In this document: positions 29,636 to 39,014 of the stretch, one piece after another
How the letters are laid out: the number at the start of each line of letters is the position of its first letter
Position numbering within the stretch: the first letter of the stretch is position 1
Assembly (NCBI RefSeq): GCF_024168645.1
Contig: NZ_JALJWF010000001.1
Coordinates: forward strand, 4,157,501 to 4,221,500
Reading direction: 5' to 3'
DNA: 64,000 bases
Source of the DNA: Pseudomonas sp. GGS8
GTDB lineage: Bacteria > Pseudomonadota > Gammaproteobacteria > Pseudomonadales > Pseudomonadaceae
The notes under the pieces: generated by a model
Databases searched by the model: none
Told to the model about the DNA's origin: nothing
What the model saw: only the letters and a program-made list of their open reading frames with translations
Program-made: the position numbers and the translations under genes

Positions 29636-29754
29636 GGGCAGGTTCGCTATTGATCTGAAGGAGGGCGTGGGGGCCTGGAAATGGGCGACATGATAGCGGG
29701 AAAAGTGTGGTGGCTGTCAGGCCGCTATCGCGAGCAGCACCACAAACCCTTTGC

Positions 29755-30882
29755 TCAAGCCGGATCCCTGACCTCCACCAGCTGCCCCAACCGACTGCGC
29801 GTACGCGCCAGGTCGATGGCATCGCCACCCAGACTTTCGCGCAATGACTGATGGCCGAGCAGAATCAGGTGCTTGTCCTGGTCGTACAAGACGTCGATCA
29901 GATTGATGAAACGCTGCTGGGCGGCGATTGAACAGTCGGCGAGGCTGGGCAGTTTGTCGATGATCCAGCGGTCGAAACGCCGGCACAGTTCCAGGTAGTC
30001 CATGACGGCGGTGGGGTGTTCGCACAGGTCGGCGAAGGTGAAACCGATGGTTCGCCCTTCGCAGTATCGGGCTTGAAGGTGCCGTGTCCCGACGGGCAGT
30101 CGAATGGCCGGTGCGTCGTGTTTGAGCAGGTGCAGCGCCTGACGCTGGGCCACCGTGGCCGGCCAGACGTACTGGCCCTGGGTGAACAGCTGCTGCGCGT
30201 GGGTTCGTGCCTGGCTGCGGTAATCGTGGGGGCCGCCGACTTCCATCACCTGCATGCGCGTGTTGATCAGGTCGATCACCGGTTTGAACCGTGCATGGTA
30301 GAGCGGGTTGGGCAGTAAACCTTCTGGCGGATAATTGGAGGTCACCAGTAACAGGATCCCCCGGCGGAACAGCGCCTTGAACAGACGCGTGATGAGCATC
30401 GCGTCACCGATGTCATGCACGTGGAATTCATCGAAACACAGTACGCGGCAGTTTTTCAGCCGTTCGTCGAGGGTAGTCGCCAGCGGGTCGGGCTGATCGC
30501 GATGGCTGAACATGCCCTGGTGCAATTGCGCAAAAAATTCATGGAAGTGCAGGCGCTGTTTTTCCGCGACGGGGATGGCCTGGAAAAAACCGTCGAGCAA
30601 CCAGCTCTTGCCGCGCCCGACCGCACCATGGAGGTAAAGCCCAGGGAGTGGCGCCGATGACCCCGGCAGCGCCGACGCATGCTGCGCCATGCAGTCGATC
30701 ACGCGTAGTTGGCTGTGGCTTAGGGTGTAGCCCTGAACATGGGCCCTGTGGCGGAAGTAGTCGTGGATCACTTGACCTTGCGCGCTGCCACTGGTCGGTG
30801 CCGCAAATACCTTGCCGAAAAAACGGCGCAGCGTGGGCCAGCGTGGTGTGAGTCGCGCACGGTTGGGTGGTCGAACGGCCAC
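29755..30882 (-). CDS. ZapE/AFG1-like ATPase paralog
   Basis: 375 residues when started at the GTG at 30882, which has GGGGGA 8 bases upstream; longer readings extend into REP DNA and are rejected. Walker A is GAVGRGKSWL and Walker B is VLCFDEFHVHD, followed by SNYPPEGLLPN, all typical of the AFG1/ZapE group. ZapE acts on FtsZ rings at division under stress. This has the family pattern, but Pseudomonas normally carries another copy in a different place, so this is likely a second paralog of unknown job. Confidence 0.82.
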   Translation of the reverse strand: MAVRPPNRARLTPRWPTLRRFFGKVFAAPTSGSAQGQVIHDYFRHRAHVQGYTLSHSQLRVIDCMAQHASALPGSSAPLPGLYLHGAVGRGKSWLLDGFFQAIPVAEKQRLHFHEFFAQLHQGMFSHRDQPDPLATTLDERLKNCRVLCFDEFHVHDIGDAMLITRLFKALFRRGILLLVTSNYPPEGLLPNPLYHARFKPVIDLINTRMQVMEVGGPHDYRSQARTHAQQLFTQGQYVWPATVAQRQALHLLKHDAPAIRLPVGTRHLQARYCEGRTIGFTFADLCEHPTAVMDYLELCRRFDRWIIDKLPSLADCSIAAQQRFINLIDVLYDQDKHLILLGHQSLRESLGGDAIDLARTRSRLGQLVEVRDPA

Positions 30883-31016
30883 TGTAATGTCCCCCGTAGT
30901 CTTCAGGCCGGCTCCCCCTGAGCCGCGGCGGTGTAGTGTAACCAAATGGGTAATTTTCCCTCTACTGCTGCCGACGAAGCTTTTGTGGCGAGAGGGCTTA
31001 GCCAAGGCGCAGAACT

Positions 31017-31105
31017 TGTGGGAGCGTGGCTTGCCCGCGAAGAACGATAACGCGTAATACCTGAAAACCGCGGTGCATTCTTCGCGGGCAAGCCACGCTC
31101 CCACA
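31017..31105. repeat. REP pair, TGTGGGAGCG family
   Basis: Inverted units (TGTGGGAGCGTGGCTTGCCC and its complement) with a GAAGAACGATAACGCG extension after the first unit, which is seen again at 56538 and, inverted, at 58906. Confidence 0.85.
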
Positions 31106-31146
31106 GGGTTTTCGTCGCTCATCACATGGGTTTTTGATCTTCGAGG

Positions 31147-32193
31147 TTAGCGCTCGATACTGCGATTCCACCGGTCATTCCACGCCGGGCGCTGTTCGTT
31201 GACCTGATCCCAATCGATGGCAATCGCCGTTTCCAGATAGTGTTTCATTGCCTCCACCTGACCGTGGGTCTTGTCGGTGGTTGGCGTATTCGGGTTCGAC
31301 GGAATCTGATCGCCATCTTCAAGCGCGGCGGCCTGTGCTTCGGGCGTCAGCAAGAAGGCCGCGAGTTTCTGCGCCAGTTCCGGTTGGGTGTTGTTGGCGA
31401 TGGCGCATTCGGCCACGTTGAGCACCACCGGGCCTTCCTTCGGCTGCGCATACTCCACCGGCATGCCCTTGAGTTTCAGCGCGGTGACTTGGGTCGGGGT
31501 CAACGGGAACAGCGCCGCTTCGTCGGTCTGGAGCATTTCGGAGATTTTCGCCGAGCTCGGAATGTACTCCAGCACGTTGCGCCCCACGGTGTTGGGCCAG
31601 GCCTTGAACCCCGGTTCGACGTTGGTTTCGCTGCCGCCCTGAATCCGGTTGAACATCAGGAATCCGTGCAGGCCGAAGGTCGAGGAGGCCATCGACTGGA
31701 ACACCAGTTTGTCCTTGAAACGCGGGTCGGCCATGTCCATCCAGGAGGTCGGCGCATTCCAGCCTTTTTCCTTGAACAGCCGCGTGTTGTACGCCAATCC
31801 GGTAACGCCGAGGCTGACCGCCACCGCTTGATCCTTGATGCGGCCCTTGGCCGGAATCTGTGCCAGGGTCGGGTTGTCTTCGAGTTTGTCGCACAAGCCC
31901 ATGGCAATGGCGCGGTACATGATGCCGTCGTCGAGGAACATCACGTGCAATTGCGGGTTGCCTTTGCTGGCCTGGACCTTGGCCAGAATATCGGCGGAAG
32001 TTCCCGGCACGATCACCACTTTGACGTTATTGGCTTTCTCGAAAGCCGGTAGCACCTTGTCGGCGTAGAGCCGCTCCATGGTCCCGCCGTTCATGCCCAG
32101 GTAAAGCGTCGGTTCGGCCTGGGCCTGGGTGACCGTGAGCAGGGCGCTCATGCAGGACAAACCGAGCAGTGCAGTGCGTTTGAGGTTATTCAT
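31147..32193 (-). CDS. Periplasmic substrate-binding protein of ABC importer
   Basis: 348 residues with a signal peptide (residues 1-26, cleaved near AQAEP). Fold of the PotD/spermidine-putrescine binding group: LYLGMNGGTMERLY, VVIVPGTSADILAKV, AVSLGVTGLAYNTRLF. It is the last gene of a unit whose ATPase and two permeases lie at 35111-37803, separated by the dehydrogenase genes. The ligand is likely a small cationic or opine-like amine, by family only. Confidence 0.88.
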   Translation of the reverse strand: MNNLKRTALLGLSCMSALLTVTQAQAEPTLYLGMNGGTMERLYADKVLPAFEKANNVKVVIVPGTSADILAKVQASKGNPQLHVMFLDDGIMYRAIAMGLCDKLEDNPTLAQIPAKGRIKDQAVAVSLGVTGLAYNTRLFKEKGWNAPTSWMDMADPRFKDKLVFQSMASSTFGLHGFLMFNRIQGGSETNVEPGFKAWPNTVGRNVLEYIPSSAKISEMLQTDEAALFPLTPTQVTALKLKGMPVEYAQPKEGPVVLNVAECAIANNTQPELAQKLAAFLLTPEAQAAALEDGDQIPSNPNTPTTDKTHGQVEAMKHYLETAIAIDWDQVNEQRPAWNDRWNRSIER

Positions 32194-32211
32194 TGGCGCG
32201 ACCTTCCTCTA

Positions 32212-33327
32212 TCAAGCTACGGAGATGGAGTGAAACCGGGTGATGGAAAACGCATCCAGCGGCGTCTTTGACGCACCGCTACAGATGATCTCGGTGAGCG
32301 CCTGGCCCACCGCAGGCCCGATCTGAAAGCCCGCGCCGGCAAAGCCGAACGCGTGCAACAGACCGGGTTGCGTGCTGCTGTGGCCGATCACCGGTTGACG
32401 ATCGGGCAAATAACCTTCGGTGCCGCTCCAGGTGCGAATCGCCTGGGCGCCTTGAAGAAACGGGTAGAGCTCGACGGCCTGGCGCAGGATCTCGATCACC
32501 GCGCTCTGGCCGGGACGGGCGCGGGCACCATCAAGGGCAAAGCCCTGGCCGCCCCCCAACACACAATTGCCCCGCGCGACTTGACGGGCATAGATGCCGC
32601 CGCCTTCGACACCGGTGCTGGCATTCATCACCAGCGGCAAGGGCTCGGTGACCAGCATCGCCGGGTGCCCGGCATGCATCGGCACCGCTTCGCCGAATTG
32701 CGCGGCAAGGCTGCCGGCCCAGGCGCCGGCGCAGTTGAGCAGCCAGGGCGCGTGCAGTTCGAGGCCGGTTTGAGTGCTGACGCGAAAGCGCTGACCATCG
32801 TGCTCCACCGCCGTCACCGCGCATTGCTCATGCACCTGCGCGCCATGCCGACGTGCTGCTTGGGCAAACGCCGGAGACACCAGGCGCGGGTTGGCGTGGC
32901 CATCGTCCGGGCACAGCGAAGCACCGACCGCGACGTCTCCGACCCACGGAAAACGTGCGCGCAATTCACTGCGGTCGAACAGTTGCAAATCGAGGCCGAA
33001 GCCCTGGCTGCTCGCAGCGTAATCCTGCAACGCTCGTAGATCGTTGAGGCTGCGGGCCAGTTTCAGATGACCGCTGCGCCGGTACTCGCCGTCGATGCCG
33101 ATCAACTGCGGCAGTTGTCCCCAGATCTCATGAGCCCGTTGCGACAACGGCAATTGCGACAATGGCCGACCCTGGCGACGCACGCCGCCATAGTTCACGC
33201 CACTGGAATGCGAACCGCAAAAATCCCGTTCCAGCAGCGCCACGCGTCGGCCGGCCTTGCTCAGAAACAGGGCGGTGGAAGCCCCGACAATGCCACCGCC
33301 AATGATGACTGCCTCGACTTCGATCAT
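32212..33327 (-). CDS. FAD-dependent amine dehydrogenase, HcnC/DadA-like
   Basis: 371 residues; the start at 33327 follows GGAGG. The N-terminal FAD-binding motif VIIGGGIVGASTALFL (residues 6-21) and C-terminal GFAGAGFQIGPAVGQALTEII belong to the DadA/glycine-oxidase group. HcnC, OoxB and hydroxyproline dehydrogenase beta subunits are of this kind. Its start overlaps the upstream gene by 4 bases (ATGA), so the two products are made together and probably form one complex that oxidises an amino acid or secondary amine and passes electrons to the respiratory chain. Confidence 0.85.
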   Translation of the reverse strand: MIEVEAVIIGGGIVGASTALFLSKAGRRVALLERDFCGSHSSGVNYGGVRRQGRPLSQLPLSQRAHEIWGQLPQLIGIDGEYRRSGHLKLARSLNDLRALQDYAASSQGFGLDLQLFDRSELRARFPWVGDVAVGASLCPDDGHANPRLVSPAFAQAARRHGAQVHEQCAVTAVEHDGQRFRVSTQTGLELHAPWLLNCAGAWAGSLAAQFGEAVPMHAGHPAMLVTEPLPLVMNASTGVEGGGIYARQVARGNCVLGGGQGFALDGARARPGQSAVIEILRQAVELYPFLQGAQAIRTWSGTEGYLPDRQPVIGHSSTQPGLLHAFGFAGAGFQIGPAVGQALTEIICSGASKTPLDAFSITRFHSISVA

Positions 33328-34679
33328 GGCTCGACCTCCAGACCGAACGGCAAGGGTTTGATCGGCGCCTGAGCTCGCAAACGGCCGATGTCGGACACCG
33401 AGCGCTGGCTTTCGCAGGCAATGATTTCCGCCGCGGCGGCCCCGCACATGCGGCCCTGACAGCGACCCATGCCGACCCGGCAATGGGCCTTGACCCGGTT
33501 GATCTCCCAGTGACCTTCGCGCACCACCTGGCGGATGTCGCCGGCGCGTACTTCTTCGCAGCGGCAGATCATCAGGTCATCCGCAGCATTGGCGGCCCAG
33601 TTTTCGGGGAAGGCAAAGGCACGCTCCAGGCCCTGGCGGAATCTGCCGATATCTTTCAGCGATTGTTCCAGCTGGGTGGCACGTTGCGGCGGGATCAGGT
33701 AACCGCTGTCTTCGAGCAAGGCGAGGGCTGCCCGTTCGCCGGCCATTTCCGCCGCGTCGGCGCCCATGATGCCGGCGCCGTCACCGGCCAGGTAGACCTC
33801 GGCGACACTGCTGCGCCCGGCACTGTCGCGCTGTGGCAGCCAGGCGCGGTTGAGCGGATTCCAGCTGAATTCGCAGCCCAGCAGGTCGGCGAGTTGGGTT
33901 TCGCTGCGCAGGCCATGGGCGAAGGCCACGGCGTCGCAGTCGAGTCGATGTTGGCCTTTTGCGTTGCACCAGTTCAGCGATTGCACGCGCTGTTGGCCAT
34001 CGATGCGTGACAGGCTGGCGCCCTGATGCACCGGGATGCCGTGGGCGGTCAGCCAGGCGCGGTAATAGAGGCCTTTGGCGAGGGTAGCCGGTTGCGACAA
34101 CAGGCCGGGCAGGGCGCGTGCCTGAGCACTGAACGGCGAGCTGTCGAGTACCGCGACCACATTGGCACCGGTCTTGGCGTATTGATAGGCCACCAAGTAC
34201 AGCAACGGCCCGCTGCCGGCGAACACCACACGTTCACCAATGGCACAGCCCTGAAACTTCAAGGCGATCTGCGCCGCGCCGAGGCTGTACACCCCCGGCA
34301 ACGTCCAGCCCGGCACCGGCAGAATCCGGTCGGTGGCACCCGTGGCGACAATCACTCGGGAGAATGCCACGCGGGCAGCGTGCCCCTCGTGCAAGGTGTC
34401 GAGCGCATTGGCTTCGGCGTTCCACACCAGCGTGTCGGGGCGGTAATCGAGTTGTTCGCGCAGTGCGTCGACGGTTTGATGCAGCGCGTTGGCCTTGGGG
34501 GCTTCGAAGCCATACAACTTGACGGGCGAGCGCTTGAAATTCATCGGTTGCCGCCGATAAATCTGCCCGCCAGCGCGTGCGGCTTCGTCCAGCAGAACCG
34601 GGCGCACGCCATGCGCCACCAGCGTCTGTGCCGCACGAATCCCGGCAGGGCCGGCGCCGATGATCACCACCGAATTCAT
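33324..34679 (-). CDS. FAD/NAD(P) oxidoreductase subunit, HcnB-like
   Basis: 451 residues. N-terminal dinucleotide fold VVIIGAGPAG (residues 4-13), a second nucleotide motif FAGSGPLLYL, and a C-terminal BFD-like 2Fe-2S domain with four cysteines (MICRCEEV then CRVGMGRCQGRMC). This matches the middle subunit of HcnABC, octopine/nopaline oxidase and hydroxyproline dehydrogenase complexes. Overlaps the FAD subunit gene downstream. A REP pair separates it from the small ferredoxin-like subunit, which may tune their relative expression. Confidence 0.87.
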   Translation of the reverse strand: MNSVVIIGAGPAGIRAAQTLVAHGVRPVLLDEAARAGGQIYRRQPMNFKRSPVKLYGFEAPKANALHQTVDALREQLDYRPDTLVWNAEANALDTLHEGHAARVAFSRVIVATGATDRILPVPGWTLPGVYSLGAAQIALKFQGCAIGERVVFAGSGPLLYLVAYQYAKTGANVVAVLDSSPFSAQARALPGLLSQPATLAKGLYYRAWLTAHGIPVHQGASLSRIDGQQRVQSLNWCNAKGQHRLDCDAVAFAHGLRSETQLADLLGCEFSWNPLNRAWLPQRDSAGRSSVAEVYLAGDGAGIMGADAAEMAGERAALALLEDSGYLIPPQRATQLEQSLKDIGRFRQGLERAFAFPENWAANAADDLMICRCEEVRAGDIRQVVREGHWEINRVKAHCRVGMGRCQGRMCGAAAAEIIACESQRSVSDIGRLRAQAPIKPLPFGLEVEP

Positions 34680-34690
34680 ACCCGAACTCC

Positions 34691-34780
34691 TGTGGGAGCG
34701 GGCTTGCCCGCGATGACGGCGGCACATCCAACGTCGGTGGTGGCTGACAGTCCGCTATCGCGGGCAAGCCCGCTCCCACA
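34691..34780. repeat. REP pair inside the dehydrogenase operon
   Basis: Inverted TGTGGGAGCGGGCTTGCCCG units in the 133-base gap between the HcnA-like and HcnB-like genes, all on one strand. Such a hairpin inside an operon can stabilise upstream mRNA or trigger partial termination. Confidence 0.88.
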
Positions 34781-34812
34781 GAGGATTGGGTTTCTGCAGG
34801 GAAAGTGGGTGT

Positions 34813-35103
34813 TCATACCGATCGCCCCGGCTCGCGGCTGATGTGCTGTCCGGCTTCAAGCAGTGTTGAACAGGCTCGCACCCGGCGGCCATCGCCCAGG
34901 CGTACCCAGCAGTCCTGGCAGGCGCCCATCAGGCAGAAACCGGCGCGGGGTTCGGCGCTGAAGTCGCTGCCGCGCAGGTGTTCACTGTTGGTCAGCACGG
35001 CGGTCAGCAGGGTGTCGCCGAGCAAGCCACTGGCGGGCACGCCGTCGAGGGTAAAATCCAGGGCCGGGCGGTCGCCTTCGGCCAGTCGTTTCAGCAGCGC
35101 CAT
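34813..35103 (-). CDS. 2Fe-2S ferredoxin-like subunit, HcnA-like
   Basis: 96 residues; the start at 35103 follows GAGGA. Cys57, Cys62, Cys65 and Cys78 (GFCLMGACQDCW and RACST) are the plant-type ferredoxin cluster ligands in the arrangement of HcnA and sarcosine-oxidase alpha N-termini. Third component of the dehydrogenase complex with the products at 33324 and 32212. Follows directly after the permease gene at 35111. Confidence 0.88.
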   Translation of the reverse strand: MALLKRLAEGDRPALDFTLDGVPASGLLGDTLLTAVLTNSEHLRGSDFSAEPRAGFCLMGACQDCWVRLGDGRRVRACSTLLEAGQHISREPGRSV

Positions 35104-35110
35104 GGCGTCC

Positions 35111-35905
35111 TCATTGTTTACCCACCAGAACCCGATCCAGGCCATAGACCTGATCGAGCAGAATCATCGTCAGCGCAGTCAGCGCGATGACCAGGGCCGA
35201 CACCGCCGCCATCATCGGATCGATGGATTCGGTGGCGTACACGTACATGCGCACCGGCAAGGTTTGCGTGGCCGGTGAAGTGACGAAAATCGACAACGTG
35301 ACCTCATCGAAACTGTTGATGAACGCCAGCAGCCAGCCACCGGCGACCCCCGGCAAAATCATTGGCAAGGTGATTTGCCGGAACAGTGTGAAGCGCCCGG
35401 CGCCCAGGGATTGCGCGGCATGTTCGGCGCTGCGGTCCAGGCCAATGGCCGAAGCCAACACCAGTCGCAGCACGTACGGCGTGATCACCAGCACATGCGC
35501 GAAGATCAGCCAGGCGAAGCTGCCGTTGACACCCATCAGCGCAAACAAGCGCAGCAACGCCACCCCCAGCACCAGGTGCGGAATGATGATCGGCGACAGG
35601 AACAGGGCATTGAAAAAGTCCCGTCCGGGGAACTCGAAACGGGTGATCGCCAGCGCCGCCGGCACCGCAATCAGCGTCGCCAGGCTGGCTGCGCTGAACG
35701 CCAGAATCAGGCTGTTGTAGAACGCATCGACAAAATCTGCGCGTTCGAACACGGCGCGGAACCAGCGCAGGGAAAACTCCGTGGTCGGCAGGCTCAGGGT
35801 GTTTTCCGGGGTGAAGGCGACAAGGCACACCACCACCAGCGGCGCGAGCATGAACAGCACCACCAGGGCATGGAACAGCAGGGCGAAAGGACCGTTTCTG
35901 GACAT
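35111..35905 (-). CDS. ABC importer permease, PotC-like
   Basis: 264 residues, six membrane helices. The cytoplasmic EAA loop is EHAAQSLGAGRFTLFRQITLP. The class is that of spermidine/putrescine or opine importer inner-membrane subunits. It lies 6 bases downstream of the other permease gene. Confidence 0.9.
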   Translation of the reverse strand: MSRNGPFALLFHALVVLFMLAPLVVVCLVAFTPENTLSLPTTEFSLRWFRAVFERADFVDAFYNSLILAFSAASLATLIAVPAALAITRFEFPGRDFFNALFLSPIIIPHLVLGVALLRLFALMGVNGSFAWLIFAHVLVITPYVLRLVLASAIGLDRSAEHAAQSLGAGRFTLFRQITLPMILPGVAGGWLLAFINSFDEVTLSIFVTSPATQTLPVRMYVYATESIDPMMAAVSALVIALTALTMILLDQVYGLDRVLVGKQ

Positions 35906-35911
35906 GACGAA

Positions 35912-36781
35912 TTATCCCAATGACTTCTTGTAGCGGCCTTCGATCATCCGGTTCCACGACAGCATGATCAGCAGGTTGAGCAACAGCAGCGCGACGGCGA
36001 TGGCCGCGCCCATCGGCCAGTTGAGCTCCGACAGGTACTGGTCGTAGATCAGCGTGGCGACCATCTTCAGCCGGCGCCCGCCCAGCAGTCCGGGAATGGC
36101 GAAGGAACTGGCGGCGAGGCCGAACACGATCAAGGTGCCGGAGAGCACGCCGGGCATGACCTGCGGCAACACCACTTTGCGTATCACCGTGAAATGGCTG
36201 GCGCCCAGCGACAGCGCAGCCTGCTCGGCGGCCGGGTCGAGTTTTTGCAGCGAGGTCCAGACCGGAATGATCATGAACGGCAGCATCACGTGAACCAGCG
36301 CGATCACCACTGCGAACGGTGTGTAGAGCAGCTTCATTGGCGAGCCGCCGAACGCTTGCAAAGTCTGGTTGACCAGCCCGTCGGCGCCCAGTAACAGGCT
36401 CCAGCCGAACGCCCGCACCACAACCGAAATCAGCAGCGGCGTGAGGATCAGAATCAGGAAAATCGAACGCCACGGTGCGCCCATGCGGCTGAGGATGTAG
36501 GCCTCGGGCACGCCGATCAGCACGCAGAGCAGGGTGGTCAGGGCGCTGATCCACATCGTGCGTAAAAAGATTTCGTAGAAGTACGAATCGCCCAGCAGGC
36601 TGCTGTAGTGGTCGAAGGTGTAGGCGTCGCTGTTGATCCCCGAGCTGTAGTCGAAGACGTTCAACGACAGCACCAGCGTCAGCAGCAGCGGGATCGCCAA
36701 CAGGCCGACGTACAACGCCAGGGCCGGTGCCGACAACACATACCCTTGGTGTCCCTGGCGGATGGCGGCGAGCGTATTCAT
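35912..36781 (-). CDS. ABC importer permease, PotB-like
   Basis: 289 residues. The start at 36781 overlaps the ATPase stop by 4 bases. Six helices and an EAA loop (EQAALSLGASHFTVIRKVVLP). Pairs with the PotC-like permease at 35111 to form the membrane channel. Confidence 0.9.
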   Translation of the reverse strand: MNTLAAIRQGHQGYVLSAPALALYVGLLAIPLLLTLVLSLNVFDYSSGINSDAYTFDHYSSLLGDSYFYEIFLRTMWISALTTLLCVLIGVPEAYILSRMGAPWRSIFLILILTPLLISVVVRAFGWSLLLGADGLVNQTLQAFGGSPMKLLYTPFAVVIALVHVMLPFMIIPVWTSLQKLDPAAEQAALSLGASHFTVIRKVVLPQVMPGVLSGTLIVFGLAASSFAIPGLLGGRRLKMVATLIYDQYLSELNWPMGAAIAVALLLLNLLIMLSWNRMIEGRYKKSLG

Positions 36782-37803
36782 GCCGACACCTCGTCGACAC
36801 TCAATACCCGCAGCAGCGCTGCGTCCCAGTCGAGCCCGACCGCCGTGCCTTCGGCCAATGGCGCCGAGCCGTCGTTGCGACGCACCACGCAGAGTTCGCC
36901 CAGGGTCGTCGATACGCCGTACAACCATTGGCTGCCGAGGAAGAAGCGGCTGGCGATTTTGCCTTGCAGACGGCCATGGCCTTGTTCCCGCAGATCGATT
37001 TTTTCCGGGCGCAGGCTTAACGTCAGTTCGCCGTTGCCGGCGTTGCACACCTGAACCACACCGGCGCCGTCTCGCTCACCGGGCAGCAGATTGGCTTTGC
37101 CGACGAACCCGGAAATGAACTCGGTGCGCGGGTGCTCGTAGAGGGTGTAGGGCGCGTCGATCTGGGTGATGCGCCCGGCCTGCATCACCACCACTCGATC
37201 ACTGATCGACAGCGCTTCGGATTGGTCGTGGGTGACCATCAGCGTGGTGATCCCGACTTCGCGCTGGATGCGGCGGATTTCGAACTGCATCTCTTCGCGC
37301 AAGTTGGCGTCGAGGTTGGACAGCGGTTCGTCGAGCAGCAACACCGGCGGCTCGATCACCAACGCCCGGGCCAGTGCAACACGCTGGCGCTGGCCGCCGG
37401 AAAGCTCTCGCGGGTAACGCTCGGCGTGCTGGTGCAGGCGAACCAGTTTCAGCACCCGGTCCACCCGTTGCTGCAACTCACCGTTGGGCACTTTGCGCAT
37501 GCGCAGGCCGAAGGCGACGTTGTCTTGCACGGTCATGTGCGGGAACAGCGCGTAACTCTGGAACACCACGCCCAGACCACGGCTGGCGGGTTTGGCGTGG
37601 GTGATGTCGCGACCGTCCAGCACAATGCGTCCGCTGCTGACTTCGACGAAGCCGGCGATCATTTGCAGGGTGGTGGTTTTGCCGCAGCCGGAGGGGCCGA
37701 GCAGTGAGACGAACTCGCCTTTTTCCACCGACAGGTTGGTGGCGACGACTGCGTCGATCTCGCCATATCGTTTGCCGAGGTTTTCAAGCTGCACAAAAGC
37801 CAT
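36778..37803 (-). CDS. ABC importer ATP-binding protein, PotA-like
   Basis: 341 residues; start at 37803 after GGAG. Walker A GPSGCGKTT, signature LSGGQRQRVALARAL, Walker B VLLLDEPLSNLD, and the H-loop in VTHDQSEAL. The C-terminal extension is the TOBE domain of the PotA/MalK group. First gene of the unit 37803-31147, divergent from the IclR regulator. Confidence 0.93.
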   Translation of the reverse strand: MAFVQLENLGKRYGEIDAVVATNLSVEKGEFVSLLGPSGCGKTTTLQMIAGFVEVSSGRIVLDGRDITHAKPASRGLGVVFQSYALFPHMTVQDNVAFGLRMRKVPNGELQQRVDRVLKLVRLHQHAERYPRELSGGQRQRVALARALVIEPPVLLLDEPLSNLDANLREEMQFEIRRIQREVGITTLMVTHDQSEALSISDRVVVMQAGRITQIDAPYTLYEHPRTEFISGFVGKANLLPGERDGAGVVQVCNAGNGELTLSLRPEKIDLREQGHGRLQGKIASRFFLGSQWLYGVSTTLGELCVVRRNDGSAPLAEGTAVGLDWDAALLRVLSVDEVSA

Positions 37804-38046
37804 GACTGCGCTCCACCTGAGATTGTTATGCGTCGCCAACGGCGCGCTTTTTTATATGGGCAGATACGAAAGGATGTTGCGGGGGGTGTTGGCGCTCGAC
37901 GTGTGTCGGCTGCCGTTGTTGTTCGAATCGCCCCTGTATGGACGCAGAGTAGGACGAAGAATAGGATGGGCTCAATAACCTATTTCACTGGATAGATGAC
38001 TATTTTCAGTTTTATTCAGTGAGTAAATTTATTGATGGGAAATCAC

Positions 38047-38883
38047 ATGTCAGATTCCACTGATCGGAATGAAAACAAAAATGAAGTGGGTGTCGGTGCG
38101 GTCTCAAGACTGTTTGCGGTGCTGCGCAGCCTGGGTGACACCATCGAGGGTGGGGAGCGGGTGACGCAACTGGCGCAACGCATCGGTTTGTCGCAACCGA
38201 CCACCCATCGCTTGCTGCGCAGCCTGATGGACGAGGGCATGGTCGAGCAGGACGCGCGTAGCAAACGCTATCGCCTGAGCCTGGAGTTTTTTGCCTTGGC
38301 GGCCCGCGCCGGCAATACCAACAACCTGCGCGAACTGGCGCGGCCGGCATTGCTGCGGTTATCGGCATCGTTGGGCGATTCGCTGTTTTTACTGGCGCGC
38401 AGTGGCTTTGATGCGATCTGTCTGGACCGTAGTGAAGGGCCGTTTCCGATCCGCACATTTACCGGTGACATCGGCGGGCGGGTGGCGCTCGGCGTGGGGC
38501 AGGGCAGTTTGGCGATTCTGGCTTTTCTGCCGCAAGAGGAGCGTGACACGGTGATTCACTACAACTTGCCGCGGCTCAAGGATTTCCATCTGTATGACGA
38601 GGTGTTCCTGCGCTCGGAAGTCGAGAATGTGCGCGCGCTCGGGTACGCCGGGCGCAACACCGGCGTGTTGCAAGGCATGGCCGGCGTGGCCGTGCCGATC
38701 CTCGACCGCGAAGGCCGGGCGGTGGCGGCGCTGAGTGTGGCCACAATCAGTGATCGTCTGGGGCCGGATCGTTTGCCGACGGTGGTCGAAATGCTCAAGC
38801 GTGAAGCCGCGCTGATCGGGCCGCGGATCAACCCGTTCGATCCGCTGCTGCGCCGGCCTTCGCAGGTGTTCGGGCAGGGTTGA
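38047..38883 (+). CDS. IclR-family regulator of the ABC/dehydrogenase unit
   Basis: 278 residues from ATG 38047 with GATGGGAA upstream. The winged helix covers residues 18-80 (AVSRLFAVLRSLGD, LAQRIGLSQPTTHRLLRSLMDEGMVEQD), and the ligand domain runs to the C-terminus. It is divergent from the transporter-dehydrogenase operon, with a 243-base shared promoter region, so it is the likely local regulator that senses the substrate. Confidence 0.87.
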   Translation: MSDSTDRNENKNEVGVGAVSRLFAVLRSLGDTIEGGERVTQLAQRIGLSQPTTHRLLRSLMDEGMVEQDARSKRYRLSLEFFALAARAGNTNNLRELARPALLRLSASLGDSLFLLARSGFDAICLDRSEGPFPIRTFTGDIGGRVALGVGQGSLAILAFLPQEERDTVIHYNLPRLKDFHLYDEVFLRSEVENVRALGYAGRNTGVLQGMAGVAVPILDREGRAVAALSVATISDRLGPDRLPTVVEMLKREAALIGPRINPFDPLLRRPSQVFGQG

Positions 38884-38911
38884 CCACAATCTCCAAATAA
38901 TCGCTGATCCC

Positions 38912-39001
38912 TGTGGGAGCGGGCTTGCCCGCGATAGCATTGGATCAGCCACCATTAATGTTGGATGTGCAACCGCAATCGCGGGCAAGCCCGCTCCCAC
39001 A
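38912..39001. repeat. REP pair, TGTGGGAGCG family
   Basis: Two inverted TGTGGGAGCGGGCTTGCCCGC units between the convergent IclR and anti-sigma genes. Confidence 0.88.
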
Positions 39002-39014
39002 GGGGTTGTGGTGA

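Noticed and set aside
30882..31125. N-terminal extension of the ZapE-like protein
   Set aside because: The extension is translated REP DNA; the GTG at 30882 with a good ribosome site is preferred.
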